Shown piece after piece: positions 35,735 to 43,795 of a stretch of DNA of 64,000 nucleotides. The stretch covers positions 86,102 through 150,101 of the forward strand of contig NZ_JADKQA010000005.1 of NCBI RefSeq assembly GCF_015351765.1. Reading direction: 5' to 3'. Both the position numbers and the translations under genes were made by a program. The notes beneath the pieces were generated by a model. That model made no database searches. It saw only the letters and a list, made by a program, of their open reading frames with translations, and was not told the origin of the DNA. The DNA is from Clostridium vitabionis (GTDB lineage Bacteria; Bacillota; Clostridia; Lachnospirales; Lachnospiraceae). Position 1 is the first letter of the stretch. Each line of letters begins with the position of its first letter.

Positions 35735-35850
35735 AAGCAAATTTGCTAAGTTCGGACAGCGCTTTTGCTTGTCCTCACTAAGCAAATTTGCATAGCTCGC
35801 ACTAGACTCGCGCTTCGCCCGCGGGCCCGCGCTTGTTAAGTGCTCTGCTA
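35735..35850 (-). repeat. Post-terminator dispersed element, copy 1
   Basis: Read on the minus strand it begins with GCAGAGCACTTAACAAGCGC right after the terminator of paralogue B, continues with GGGCGAAGCGCGAG and ends with AAATTTGC motifs. Related copies are at 43624-43740 and 63049-63121. Confidence 0.7.
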
Positions 35851-35852
35851 AT

Positions 35853-35885
35853 AAAAAGAGGGGCTGCCCTCCAGGAGCAGTCCCC
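35853..35885 (-). terminator. Intrinsic terminator of paralogue B
   Basis: GGGGACTGC / GCAGCCCC stem followed by TCTTTTTATT on the minus strand. Confidence 0.8.
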
Positions 35886-35926
35886 CTTTGATCCTCAGTC
35901 AGACCTCACTGCAATCAGCAGAAAGA

Positions 35927-37498
35927 TCAGTCAGCGGAAGTTAACGTACCGGTCTTGTAATCAGTACCAGCATCAACGATAGCAGCTGCACCATTCTCAT
36001 CCGGAACGATCCAGTTATCGCAAAGCTCGATGTGCGGAACTTCGATCTCTTCAGCGGACAGACCCTTGCCTGCAAGATCAGAAGCAGTCAGGACACCGGT
36101 CTTCTTGTTCGGAGCAAGCTGAACATCCTCAACTACACCGCCGCCCAGAGTCTCGATGTCATACTTCTTGTCGGTCTTCTGAACACGACCCTTGGAGTTT
36201 ACAACGTAATACTTGGAGCCGATCTGGAAGATTCTGTAATCATCCTCAGCCTCGCATCTCTTGCCCATGAAGTAAAGGATGTTGTCCTTAACACCGTTGT
36301 AGCCCTTGCCGTTGCCGTTGTTCTTGGTCTGGAAGTAGTAGTAGTAGGTGTCGTCGTCATCCTCTTCTACGTTCGAGATCTTGCCGGTCTGCTGATAGCC
36401 GTTATCATCGAAGTAGTAGGTGTTGCCCTCAATAAACTGAAGACCGGTCTGCATCTGGCCCTTTTCGTTGAAGGCGAAATACTTGCCGTCGATCTTCTCA
36501 CGCATTACGTAAACCGGATCGCCGTCATCCCTAAGGCCGTTCACGTCGCTGGCGTCAGCATGCTTAGCCTCGCCCTTCTTGAAGTAGTACCAGTCGGTAT
36601 CAGTATCTGTGCCGACATCTTCAGCACCGTCGATCTGCATCCAGCCGGTGTAGCGGGAACCTTCGTCAGCGTCGTTACCGTTCTCCTTGTACCAGAGCAT
36701 CTGGCCAATGGTAGCGCTGCTCGGGGTAGCAATACCGTCAAGCTGGGCGTTGGAAGCGCTCAGCTTGGTGCCGTTGATCCACTCATACAGCATCTGGCCG
36801 TGCTCGTTGAACAGGAAGTAATAGCCGTTGATCTTCTTCTTCTTGGCTTCCTTGTACATCTTGCCGGAAGACTGGAAGTAGTACCAGCCCTCATCGTCGC
36901 AGTCATCATCCTCGGTGCAGCCAAGAACAGCCTGATCATCGGTATCATCATCACTGTCATCGTCAGCTGCTAAGGAAGACTTCTCCAGCCACAGCCACTG
37001 GGACTCGGCTCTCCAGCCTTCATCCTCATCGCCGAGATAGTAAACGTCGCCGTTCTTCTCCTGCCAGCCGTGAAGCATCTTGCCGTCAGCATCGAAGTAG
37101 TAGGTCTTGCCGTTGATCTTCTTGTCGTCATCGGTAACCTTCTTGCCCTTCGAGCCGAAGTAGTACCAGTGCTCGCCGGAATCTTCCGGATCACTGTTGT
37201 CCTCGTCGTCAGCAAGCGTCTTCACCCACTGGTTCTTCAGCATAGCGCCGTCAGAGCCAACATAGTAATCATCGTCTACCCAGGCATCGGTCAGCATGTT
37301 GCCGTCGTCGTCCAGATAGTAGAAATTGGAACCATCCTTAGCCCAATCGCTGGTTACCATGTCACCGTCAGCATCGTAATAGTGCCAGATTCCCTCGTCA
37401 TCCTTCTCCCAACCAGCGGCGAAGGAAGTCATGGAAGCGCCCATTGCGAGCAGAGCAGCGGCAGAAAGAACTGCTACAACTTTAGTCTGCTTTTTCAT
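35927..37498 (-). CDS. Secreted cell-wall-binding repeat protein, paralogue B
   Basis: 523 aa. Same signal peptide as paralogue A and the same repeat architecture (GEHWYYFGSKGKKVT, KINGKTYYFDADGKMLHGW, GNTYYFDDNGYQQTGK). The C-terminal about 80 residues differ most. Extracellular, probably held on the wall by its repeats. The region upstream contains TTGATT-17-TATAAT, so this copy is likely the expressed one. Lys codons are almost all AAG and Asp/Gly/Ala codons are of the type favoured in highly expressed genes, which suggests abundance. It ends in a terminator and is followed by the dispersed element. Confidence 0.85.
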   Translation of the reverse strand: MKKQTKVVAVLSAAALLAMGASMTSFAAGWEKDDEGIWHYYDADGDMVTSDWAKDGSNFYYLDDDGNMLTDAWVDDDYYVGSDGAMLKNQWVKTLADDEDNSDPEDSGEHWYYFGSKGKKVTDDDKKINGKTYYFDADGKMLHGWQEKNGDVYYLGDEDEGWRAESQWLWLEKSSLAADDDSDDDTDDQAVLGCTEDDDCDDEGWYYFQSSGKMYKEAKKKKINGYYFLFNEHGQMLYEWINGTKLSASNAQLDGIATPSSATIGQMLWYKENGNDADEGSRYTGWMQIDGAEDVGTDTDTDWYYFKKGEAKHADASDVNGLRDDGDPVYVMREKIDGKYFAFNEKGQMQTGLQFIEGNTYYFDDNGYQQTGKISNVEEDDDDTYYYYFQTKNNGNGKGYNGVKDNILYFMGKRCEAEDDYRIFQIGSKYYVVNSKGRVQKTDKKYDIETLGGGVVEDVQLAPNKKTGVLTASDLAGKGLSAEEIEVPHIELCDNWIVPDENGAAAIVDAGTDYKTGTLTSAD

Positions 37499-37537
37499 AA
37501 TGATTGCACACTCCTTTTTCCTTTTTTGAAATGCTTT
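37320..37537 (-). repeat. Inverted repeat copy 2: shared leader and signal region
   Basis: Partner of 32073-32290. The two copies enclose 5.03 kb with both coding bodies and the recombinase gene. Confidence 0.9.
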
Positions 37538-37569
37538 TTCTCGAAACTCCTGAATCGCATCACGGTTGC

Positions 37570-37598
37570 ATTATACCCTTGGCCTCAGAAATAATCAA
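37570..37598 (-). promoter_or_regulatory. Sigma-A promoter of paralogue B
   Basis: TTGATT, 17 bases, TATAAT on the minus strand. It lies just outside the inverted repeat, so inversion would place it in front of the other coding body. Confidence 0.85.
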
Positions 37599-37810
37599 GT
37601 CAAAATTAAGACTTTCTTAATCTGGTGCCCATGCGAATGCCCCGCTCCGATTACATGATGAATTATAGTCCAGGTATACAAGAATTGCTATAAATATTCT
37701 CTGAGCGATTTCTTACGGAAATGTTACATTTTCAGCGTCAAAGTCGTAAGAAATCCATGCGATAAATTCCGCGTCATCTGCGTTATGCATTCTCCGCGGC
37801 CGCATTTTTC

Positions 37811-37839
37811 TTGAACCGGCACGGATCCGGTGCTATAAT
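37811..37839 (+). promoter_or_regulatory. Sigma-A promoter of the licC-licA gene
   Basis: TTGAAC, 17 bases, TATAAT. It diverges from the paralogue B promoter. The 425-base gap 37499-37923 holds both promoters and no gene. Confidence 0.85.
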
Positions 37840-37881
37840 GTTCACATATAGAAAAATTATTATTTTTTTGAACTTTAAACA

Positions 37882-37904
37882 GGCAGGCGTACCGCCTGCC
37901 CTTT
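37882..37904 (+). terminator. Attenuator-like hairpin in the licC-licA leader
   Basis: GGCAGGCG TA CGCCTGCC-type stem with CTTTT after it, between the promoter and the GGAGGT site. It could halt a share of transcripts. Confidence 0.6.
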
Positions 37905-37923
37905 TCCGAAAGTTGGAGGTCCT

Positions 37924-39804
37924 ATGGATAAGATTGCTCTGGTGCTTCGAAGCTACCTCGAGGATGATCACCTTTCCCAGCGCAGGCTTGCGGAAATTCT
38001 TCACGTCTCCCTCGGGACAGCGAACAAGCTGGTCGCCGAATGTATCCAGCGCGGCTTTCTTGAACCTGTTTCTACTATTTATAATAAGACCCGCCGTTAC
38101 GCCCATGAGGATTACCGCCTCTCGGACACCGGGAAGAGCTATCTCGCGCCCTCCCGCGTGGATGGCGCCGTAATCTTTGCCGCCGGCTTCGGCTCCCGCT
38201 TCGTCCCCCTGACATTCGAGACGCCGAAGGGACTGGTCGAGGTCTTTGGCGAGCGTATGATCGAGCGCCAGATCCGGCAGCTCCACGAGGCAGGAATCAC
38301 CGATATTACGATTGTGGTCGGCTATCTCAAGGAGAAGTTCGAGTACCTCATCGACAAATTTGGGGTGAAGCTTCTTTACAATCCGGAATACCGCGACAAG
38401 AATACCCTGGCCACCTTCTACCACGCCCGGGAGCTGTTCCGCGGGAAAAATATGTATCTTCTAGTCTCCGACAACTGGCTCCGCGGCAATATGTACCACG
38501 CCTATGAACCGGGTTCCTGGTATTCCGCTGTCTATATGAAGGGGGAGACCTCCGAATGGTGCCTGGACATCAATAAGAAAGGCCGTATCACCGGCGTGCA
38601 GATCGGCGGCAGGGATTCCTGGGTGATGTACGGGCCGATCTACATGGACAGGGCATTTTCCGAAAAGTTCATCCCTCTGCTCGAGGAGGAATATCAAATG
38701 CCGGGTACCGAGCAGAATTACTGGGAATACACGCTGATGCACCACATCGGCGAACTGGAGATGGACGCGAACTTCCAGCCGGAGAACCAGGTCTATGAGT
38801 TTGAGAACCTGGAGGAGCTCCGCGCCTTCGACCCCCGCTACCAGAATCATTCGGACAATAAGGCCCTGGAGCTTGTCTCCGAGGTCTTCAAGATCCCCGA
38901 GGCGAAGATCATCAATATCCGCTGCCTGAAAAGCGGGATGACCAACCGCTCCTTCCTCTTTGAGGTCGAGGGAAGCCATTACATCTGCCGGATTCCCGGG
39001 GAGGGCACGGACAAGCTGATCAACCGCGCTGAGGAGGCCGCCGTCTACCGGGCGGTCGCGCCGCTGAAGATCACCGAGACCATCCTCTATTTCGATGAGC
39101 ACACCGGATATAAGATTTCCCGGTACTATGAGGGCGCGCAGAATGCCGATTTCCACGATCCCTGCTCAGAGACGGTGGAGAAATGCATGGCGCTCCTCCG
39201 CACCCTGCACGGTTCCGGCATCACGGTCGGGCATAAGTTTGATATCGGTGAGCGGATTGATTTCTATGAGGAGCTCTGCCGGGGCATGGAAATGCAGCTT
39301 TTTGAGGATTATCGCGAGGTGCGCGCCCACGCGGACCAGCTTCTCCGCGCGCTGGCAAGGCTGGAAGCGCCCGGCTGGACCTCCTCCCGTGCAGTCCCGG
39401 AGACACCGGAAGGCCCGCATCACCGGAAAATGGTGCTCTCCCACATTGACCCCGTGAAGGACAATTTCCTTCTCCTCCCGGACGGGCGGGTGAAGCTGAT
39501 CGACTGGGAGTATGCCGGCATGCAGGATCCGCTGATCGACATCGGCATGAGCAGCATTTACACCTACTACTCCGCCGCAGAGACTGACCAGCTGCTGAAA
39601 ACTTACCTCAAACGGGAGCCCACTGACGAGGAACGGTTTGTCACTTTCGCCTTTGCCGCCCTCGGCGCGTTCCTCTGGGCGCTCTGGGCCGTCTATAAGA
39701 GCATGGCCGGCATCGAATTCGGCGATTACACGATCATCATGTACCGGTATATGAAGGAATATTACCGGAAGCTTGAGCGGGAACTTCCGGGATTCCTGGC
39801 CTAA
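37924..39804 (+). CDS. LicC-LicA fusion: phosphocholine cytidylyltransferase and choline kinase
   Basis: 626 aa in three parts. Residues 1-75 form a winged-helix domain (LSQRRLAEILHVSLGTANKL). About 80-310 form a nucleotidyltransferase with IFAAGFGSRFVPLTFETPKG and LLVSDNWLRGN, like LicC, which makes CDP-choline. About 325-600 form a choline-kinase-like domain with the catalytic loop SHIDPVKDNFLLL and LIDWEYAGMQDP, like LicA. Together they would phosphorylate choline and activate it for attachment to teichoic acids or glycolipids. A LicD transferase is not in the window. The start has TTGGAGGT upstream. The neighbouring repeat proteins are of a type that can bind choline. Confidence 0.88.
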   Translation: MDKIALVLRSYLEDDHLSQRRLAEILHVSLGTANKLVAECIQRGFLEPVSTIYNKTRRYAHEDYRLSDTGKSYLAPSRVDGAVIFAAGFGSRFVPLTFETPKGLVEVFGERMIERQIRQLHEAGITDITIVVGYLKEKFEYLIDKFGVKLLYNPEYRDKNTLATFYHARELFRGKNMYLLVSDNWLRGNMYHAYEPGSWYSAVYMKGETSEWCLDINKKGRITGVQIGGRDSWVMYGPIYMDRAFSEKFIPLLEEEYQMPGTEQNYWEYTLMHHIGELEMDANFQPENQVYEFENLEELRAFDPRYQNHSDNKALELVSEVFKIPEAKIINIRCLKSGMTNRSFLFEVEGSHYICRIPGEGTDKLINRAEEAAVYRAVAPLKITETILYFDEHTGYKISRYYEGAQNADFHDPCSETVEKCMALLRTLHGSGITVGHKFDIGERIDFYEELCRGMEMQLFEDYREVRAHADQLLRALARLEAPGWTSSRAVPETPEGPHHRKMVLSHIDPVKDNFLLLPDGRVKLIDWEYAGMQDPLIDIGMSSIYTYYSAAETDQLLKTYLKREPTDEERFVTFAFAALGAFLWALWAVYKSMAGIEFGDYTIIMYRYMKEYYRKLERELPGFLA

Positions 39805-39819
39805 AAGGAGGCGGCACGG

Positions 39820-40305
39820 ATGGTATCACTGAAAATCGAGGATCTGCCTGCCTTCACCCGGCAGTTATTCACCGGAGACACCTTCGACCGGTTTCTTGTC
39901 CAGGAAGCCCGGATCGTCACCTTTAACGCATTCACCATCGACGGGCGGATCCGAGCGGAATACTTCCCCGATGGCGATTACACCGAAGAATATTCCAGCT
40001 GGAAAATGCTCCGGCCCTTCTGTTTTTCCCTGATCCGCGGGAAGCGCCTTCCGGAGAGCTTCTCTATCGTCCTTGCGCTCCCGCCTGCCGGCGCGGAAAG
40101 TTTCACCCGGCGGATCATGCCGGATGCCCCCGAGGGGCTCGTGCGCGGCCTCTACCTGAATATCCGGTACGAGGACAAGGTGTGCCGGCTGGTCACCGGG
40201 ACCAGCCTCACCCAGTTCACCGTCGATAAGCGGATCGAGCATGAATGGGACAGCGCAGCGGGTGGATTTCTAAAAAAAGCGGAGATTGGTTATCTTGAGG
40301 AATGA
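39820..40305 (+). CDS. DUF5721 family protein
   Basis: 161 aa, soluble, no membrane segments. The phrases FTRQLFTGDTFDRFLVQEA and DGRIRAEYFPDGDYTEEYSS are as I recall for DUF5721 proteins, found in Lachnospiraceae with no known function. It starts 15 bases after licC-licA behind AAGGAGG, so the two are co-transcribed, and a strong terminator follows. Confidence 0.75.
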   Translation: MVSLKIEDLPAFTRQLFTGDTFDRFLVQEARIVTFNAFTIDGRIRAEYFPDGDYTEEYSSWKMLRPFCFSLIRGKRLPESFSIVLALPPAGAESFTRRIMPDAPEGLVRGLYLNIRYEDKVCRLVTGTSLTQFTVDKRIEHEWDSAAGGFLKKAEIGYLEE

Positions 40306-40333
40306 ACGGCGCCATTTTGCCGCCGGATCGGCA

Positions 40334-40380
40334 AGACCCCCACATCGGGCGAAGGTTTACTCCGCCCGATGTGGGGGTCT
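40334..40380. terminator. Strong bidirectional hairpin
   Basis: AGACCCCCACATCGGGCG with its perfect complement, 11-base loop. No long T-run, but placed between converging genes. Confidence 0.75.
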
Positions 40381-40405
40381 ACTGAAAAAAGCAGATTGGC
40401 TGAAT

Positions 40406-40561
40406 TCATGCCGACCGCTTGGTATCCAATTCTTCGATTTCCTTTACCGTCAACCCAGTAACTTTAGCAATGTCGTCATAAGACAATTTGTTAAGCGCGA
40501 GCATATTCCTGGCTATTTCTCTGGCAGTTTCATTTCTCAGCTCATCCATCACCTTACTCAT
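40406..40561 (-). CDS. 51-aa protein, copy 1 (nuclease/transposase tail-like)
   Basis: Starts at the ATG 40561 behind AAAGGGGTGG rather than at the track's 40612. The sequence MSKVMDELRNETAREIARNM continues to a helix-turn-helix-like end (YDDIAKVTGLTVKEIEELD). This resembles the C-terminal tail of Rpn-type PD-(D/E)XK transposase/nuclease proteins, here as a free-standing small protein. A second copy lies at 40728-40883, about 78% identical. Function unknown. Confidence 0.65.
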   Translation of the reverse strand: MSKVMDELRNETAREIARNMLALNKLSYDDIAKVTGLTVKEIEELDTKRSA

Positions 40562-40621
40562 AATTGCCACCCCTTTCTCATCTTCTTTAAAATACCTAAC
40601 CCGATCAGTCAAGCGTGGATC

Positions 40622-40666
40622 TCAGTGGCTCAGCACATATCCCGCGATCAGCCCCGGAACTACCCC
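40622..40666 (-). pseudogene. 3' remnant of the M14 carboxypeptidase gene
   Basis: Reads VVPGLIAGYVLSH then stop, identical to the last residues of the carboxypeptidase encoded at 40944-42131. It shows that a block containing the small gene and the end of the peptidase gene was duplicated in tandem. Confidence 0.8.
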
Positions 40667-40727
40667 GGGGATTCCACTTGAGGCAATGAAGCCAAACCGA
40701 AAGGAGCGAAAGGTTGATTGGCTTGAT

Positions 40728-40883
40728 TCACGCGGACTGCTTGGTATCCAGCGTTTTGACTTCATTTACCGTCAGCCCGGTTGCCTCTGCAATATCTTCA
40801 TAGGAGAATTTTTTCATACCGAGCATATTCCTGGCTATTTCTCTGGCAGTTTCATTTCTCAGCTCCTCCATCACTTTACTCAT
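40728..40883 (-). CDS. 51-aa protein, copy 2
   Basis: Too short for the ORF track. ATG at 40883 behind the same AAAGGGGTGG site; product MSKVMEELRNETAREIARNM continuing to YEDIAEATGLTVNEVKTLD and ending TKQSA. Both copies keep open frames and ribosome binding sites in spite of about 11 amino-acid changes, which suggests selection. It follows the carboxypeptidase stop by 60 bases. Confidence 0.65.
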   Translation of the reverse strand: MSKVMEELRNETAREIARNMLGMKKFSYEDIAEATGLTVNEVKTLDTKQSA

Positions 40884-40943
40884 AATTGCCACCCCTTTCT
40901 CATCTTCTTTATCATACCTAACCCGATCCGCCTGGCACGGATC

Positions 40944-42131
40944 TCAGTGGCTCAGCACATAGCCCGCGATCAGTCCCGGAACTACACGGTTCTCCTTCCA
41001 GAGCGTATCAAACTCGCTGAAATTCACCGGCGCTGTGCTCTTTCCGATCTCGATGGTGATTCCCGGAACCGGATTGTCGCTCCGGCTCTGCATCCAGTCC
41101 TTGAAGCCGCCATACCCCCGGGAGTTCATCAGCGCATAGTGGGTGGACGCATTGATAAGGTCGGCCATCTCCTTCGACGCTGTCCGCACGCGGTTAATCT
41201 CCGTATCCCAGTAAATGACATCGCCCATGTTGTGGTAGCTGATGGCGGCGCTGAAATTCACCTGGCGGGTCAGCTCCGCAAGTGCCTTGCTCTCCGGCTC
41301 CGAGAGGGGTGCCGTACCCCGGTAGCCCATGGCTCTCGGGTAGCCGTTATTGCCGACCCAGTTTCCGCTGTCCCAGTTGTTGTTGAGATCCACCCCGCGG
41401 GCATTGGCCTTCCAGGTCTTCAGGTAATTCTCATAGGACGCGCTCGTCTTGCCATTGGCCTTATCCTGCTGATAGGCTGTCCGGAGGATCTGCTTCACCT
41501 CATCGGTTGCGCCCTCTTCCCCGGACTGGCTGATCGTAACCCCATCCGGGTTGATCATCGGAATAAAGTAAAAGCATACCTGGTTCAGCAGGACGGAAAC
41601 CTTCGTCCCGTTGTAAGCGGCGCCGGCTTTTGCGCCCTGGAGCAGGCTCTCCGCCTGCTTCATCATGATCGGGACGGACATATATTCCCGCGCATGCATC
41701 GCGCCCTGGAACAGAATCTTCTTTGGGGCATTCGGATTGCCGATCACCGCGCACCAGAGGCTCCGCCCCTCGTATGATTTCCCGATTTCTTTGAGCTGCA
41801 TCGTCTTCGGGTACGCCGCCGCGAGTGCCTTCAGCTCCTTCTCCATCTGGGAATAGCTGTACTTATCCACCGGATGGACGATCCCACCGCTGTAATCGAT
41901 CTCATCATAATTGGTTCCGGCTCCCGCGGAAGTATTTCCGGAAGCGGATGCTCCCGGCCCGTTAGCTGTGCCCTGGCCATTGATCAGCGACGGGTCGCTG
42001 GACGGCCCGGAAATTGCTGTCTCCTGCCTTGTCTCATCCGCAAACGCGGTGAGCGTTCCCGCCGGCGCTGACAAGGTCAAGGCCAGGGCGACTGCCCCGG
42101 CAAATATCCGAACAGAATGTATTTTTCTCAT
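40944..42131 (-). CDS. Secreted M14-family zinc carboxypeptidase
   Basis: 395 aa. Signal peptide (residues 1-31), then a Ser/Gly/Asn-rich linker to about 75, then the peptidase domain. Zinc ligands are His and Glu in GAMHAREYMS and His in SYHNMGD; the catalytic Glu is in ITIEIGKST. MINPDGVTIS and RGVDLNNNWD are also typical. It acts outside the cell on peptides, possibly on peptidoglycan stem peptides as some gut members do. An intact 3' end is confirmed by the duplicated copy at 40622. Confidence 0.9.
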   Translation of the reverse strand: MRKIHSVRIFAGAVALALTLSAPAGTLTAFADETRQETAISGPSSDPSLINGQGTANGPGASASGNTSAGAGTNYDEIDYSGGIVHPVDKYSYSQMEKELKALAAAYPKTMQLKEIGKSYEGRSLWCAVIGNPNAPKKILFQGAMHAREYMSVPIMMKQAESLLQGAKAGAAYNGTKVSVLLNQVCFYFIPMINPDGVTISQSGEEGATDEVKQILRTAYQQDKANGKTSASYENYLKTWKANARGVDLNNNWDSGNWVGNNGYPRAMGYRGTAPLSEPESKALAELTRQVNFSAAISYHNMGDVIYWDTEINRVRTASKEMADLINASTHYALMNSRGYGGFKDWMQSRSDNPVPGITIEIGKSTAPVNFSEFDTLWKENRVVPGLIAGYVLSH

Positions 42132-42246
42132 CGATTCTCTGATCCCTTTCTCTCTTTCTCACCGCTCACCAGTATATCGGGAGGAGAAAACCAATGCAAG
42201 GATACGCCGGAATTTGAAATCATTTTGTAATATTTATCTGTTCAGC

Positions 42247-42312
42247 ACATGCCGAAGAGGGGCACGCAAAACGGCCGCTTGCAGACGGTTTTGCGTGCCC
42301 TCCCCAGCATGT
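42247..42312. terminator. Long hairpin after the OadG-OadB pair
   Basis: ACATGC...GCATGT closes an inner stem GAGGGGCACGCAAAAC / GTTTTGCGTGCCC. It belongs to the same design as 12465 and 16149. Confidence 0.65.
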
Positions 42313-42330
42313 GGCCAAGCGCCGGGGACA

Positions 42331-42444
42331 TCACTTCCATTTTCCCAAAAGGGCAACGACGGCCGCGATCAGGGCGACAACAACAAAAATCCCGAGCATG
42401 CCCTGTCCCATAATCTCCAGCGAAATCAAAAAATTCGGATTCAT
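42331..42444 (-). CDS. 37-aa single-span membrane peptide, OadG-like
   Basis: Absent from the ORF track because of its size. ATG at 42444 behind GGAGGAGCGG; product MNPNFLISLEIMGQGMLGIF followed by VVVALIAAVVALLGKWK. One membrane helix. It begins 13 bases after the OadB stop. In sodium-translocating decarboxylases a small gamma subunit with one N-terminal helix (OadG/GcdC-like) assembles with OadB, so this is a likely minimal gamma subunit. Inferred from position and topology. Confidence 0.65.
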   Translation of the reverse strand: MNPNFLISLEIMGQGMLGIFVVVALIAAVVALLGKWK

Positions 42445-42457
42445 GAACCGCTCCTCC

Positions 42458-43594
42458 TCACAGATACTTGGTCACCAGGCTGATCACCAGGCCGCCGGCG
42501 ATTACCGAGGCGATCTGGCCGGACACATTGACGCCGAGCGCCTGCATCAGGATGATATTGCCGCGCTCTTCCTCATTTGCCATCTTCTGGACAACCCGCG
42601 AGGACATCGGGAACGCCGAGATGCCGGCGGCACCGATCATCGGATTGATCTTCACCGGCAGAAACAGGTTGATCAGCTTCGCAAAGAGGACGCCGCCGAT
42701 CGTATCGAAAATGAACGCGACAAGGCCGATCAGGAGGATCATCAGTGTATTGACCTGGACGAACTGCTCCGCCTTCATGCTGTACGAGATGGTGATGCCG
42801 AGCAGGATCGTGATCAGGTTCGCCAGCTCATTCTGTGCGGTCTCGGACAGGCTGTTCAGGACGCCGCACTCCCGGATCAGGTTGCCGAACATCAGGAAGC
42901 CGACCAGGGCAACGGACTGCGGCGCGATAAAGCCGACGATGATCGTCACGACGATCGGGAAAATGATCTTGGTCCGCTTGCTGACCTTGAGCGGGTTATA
43001 GACCATGTGGATGCGGCGCTCCTTCTTCGTGGTGACAAGCCGGATCGCCATCGGCTGGATGATCGGCACCAGCGCCATATAGGAATACGCCGCCACCGCG
43101 ATCGCGCCGATGTACTTTGACCCCAGAACCTGGGAGACCAGGATCGAGGTCGGGCCGTCCGCCGCGCCGATGATGCCGATGGAGGCCGCGTCCTTAAGGT
43201 CGAAGCCCATCAGCGCTGCCAGGCTGATCGCGAAGAAGATCCCGAACTGTGCCGCCGCGCCAAAGAGGAACATATACGGCTGGGACAGCAGCGGCCCGAA
43301 ATCGATCATCGCGCCGATACCGATAAAGAGCAGGATCGGCAAGGCTTCCGAGACACCGATTGTGGTCTCATAAAGCCACTGGATGATCCCGCTGGTCTCG
43401 CCGACGCCCGCGAGGGTCTGGTTGATGACGCCGGACGCGGGAAGATTGACCAGGATAGCGCCGAACCCCATCGGGAGCAAAAGCGACGGCTCATACTCCT
43501 TCTTGACCGCGAGGTAAATCAGCAGCCCGCCGACGACGTACATGACCAGCTCCCTCCAGGTAACGGCAGTGATTCCTTCCAACAGAAAACTCAT
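42458..43594 (-). CDS. Sodium ion-translocating decarboxylase, beta subunit
   Basis: 378 aa, nine or more hydrophobic segments, OadB/GcdB/MmdB family. The conserved sodium-site region GIIGAADGPTSILVSQ and the late GAAGISAFPMSSRV are intact. The subunit couples decarboxylation of a biotin-bound carboxyl group to sodium export. The carboxyltransferase and biotin carrier are not in the window, so the substrate (oxaloacetate, glutaconyl-CoA or methylmalonyl-CoA) is open. A long leader with a terminator precedes it. The start follows AGGAGG. Confidence 0.93.
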   Translation of the reverse strand: MSFLLEGITAVTWRELVMYVVGGLLIYLAVKKEYEPSLLLPMGFGAILVNLPASGVINQTLAGVGETSGIIQWLYETTIGVSEALPILLFIGIGAMIDFGPLLSQPYMFLFGAAAQFGIFFAISLAALMGFDLKDAASIGIIGAADGPTSILVSQVLGSKYIGAIAVAAYSYMALVPIIQPMAIRLVTTKKERRIHMVYNPLKVSKRTKIIFPIVVTIIVGFIAPQSVALVGFLMFGNLIRECGVLNSLSETAQNELANLITILLGITISYSMKAEQFVQVNTLMILLIGLVAFIFDTIGGVLFAKLINLFLPVKINPMIGAAGISAFPMSSRVVQKMANEEERGNIILMQALGVNVSGQIASVIAGGLVISLVTKYL

Positions 43595-43623
43595 AATTCC
43601 TCCTTCTTCTCCGGTCCCGCTCC

Positions 43624-43740
43624 GTCTCTTCGCCCGCTGGGCTCGCGCCCCGCTCCGCGGATAGCCACTCCACTAAACTCGGACTGCGCTTTCGCTTGTC
43701 CTCGTTAAGTGGCTGGTTATTGTTAAGTGCTCTGCATAAA
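43624..43740 (-). repeat. Post-terminator dispersed element, copy 2
   Basis: On the minus strand it starts ATGCAGAGCACTTAACAATA immediately after the leader terminator, includes GGACAAGCGAAAGCGCAGTCC-like hairpin text and ends in GGGCGAAGAGA. Related to 35735-35850 and 63049-63121. Confidence 0.65.
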
Positions 43741-43795
43741 GAAAGAGGAACAGGACCTTCAACATGCTCCTGCATGTTAAAAGTCTTGTTCCTCT
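43735..43795 (-). terminator. Leader terminator upstream of oadB
   Basis: AGAGGAACA.GAC pairs with GTC.TGTTCCTCT around an inner ACATGC/GCATGT stem, then TTTCTTTA, on the minus strand. Confidence 0.8.

Noticed and set aside
43491-43775. 94-aa ORF upstream of oadB
   Set aside because: It spans the leader terminator and dispersed element and enters oadB in another frame.
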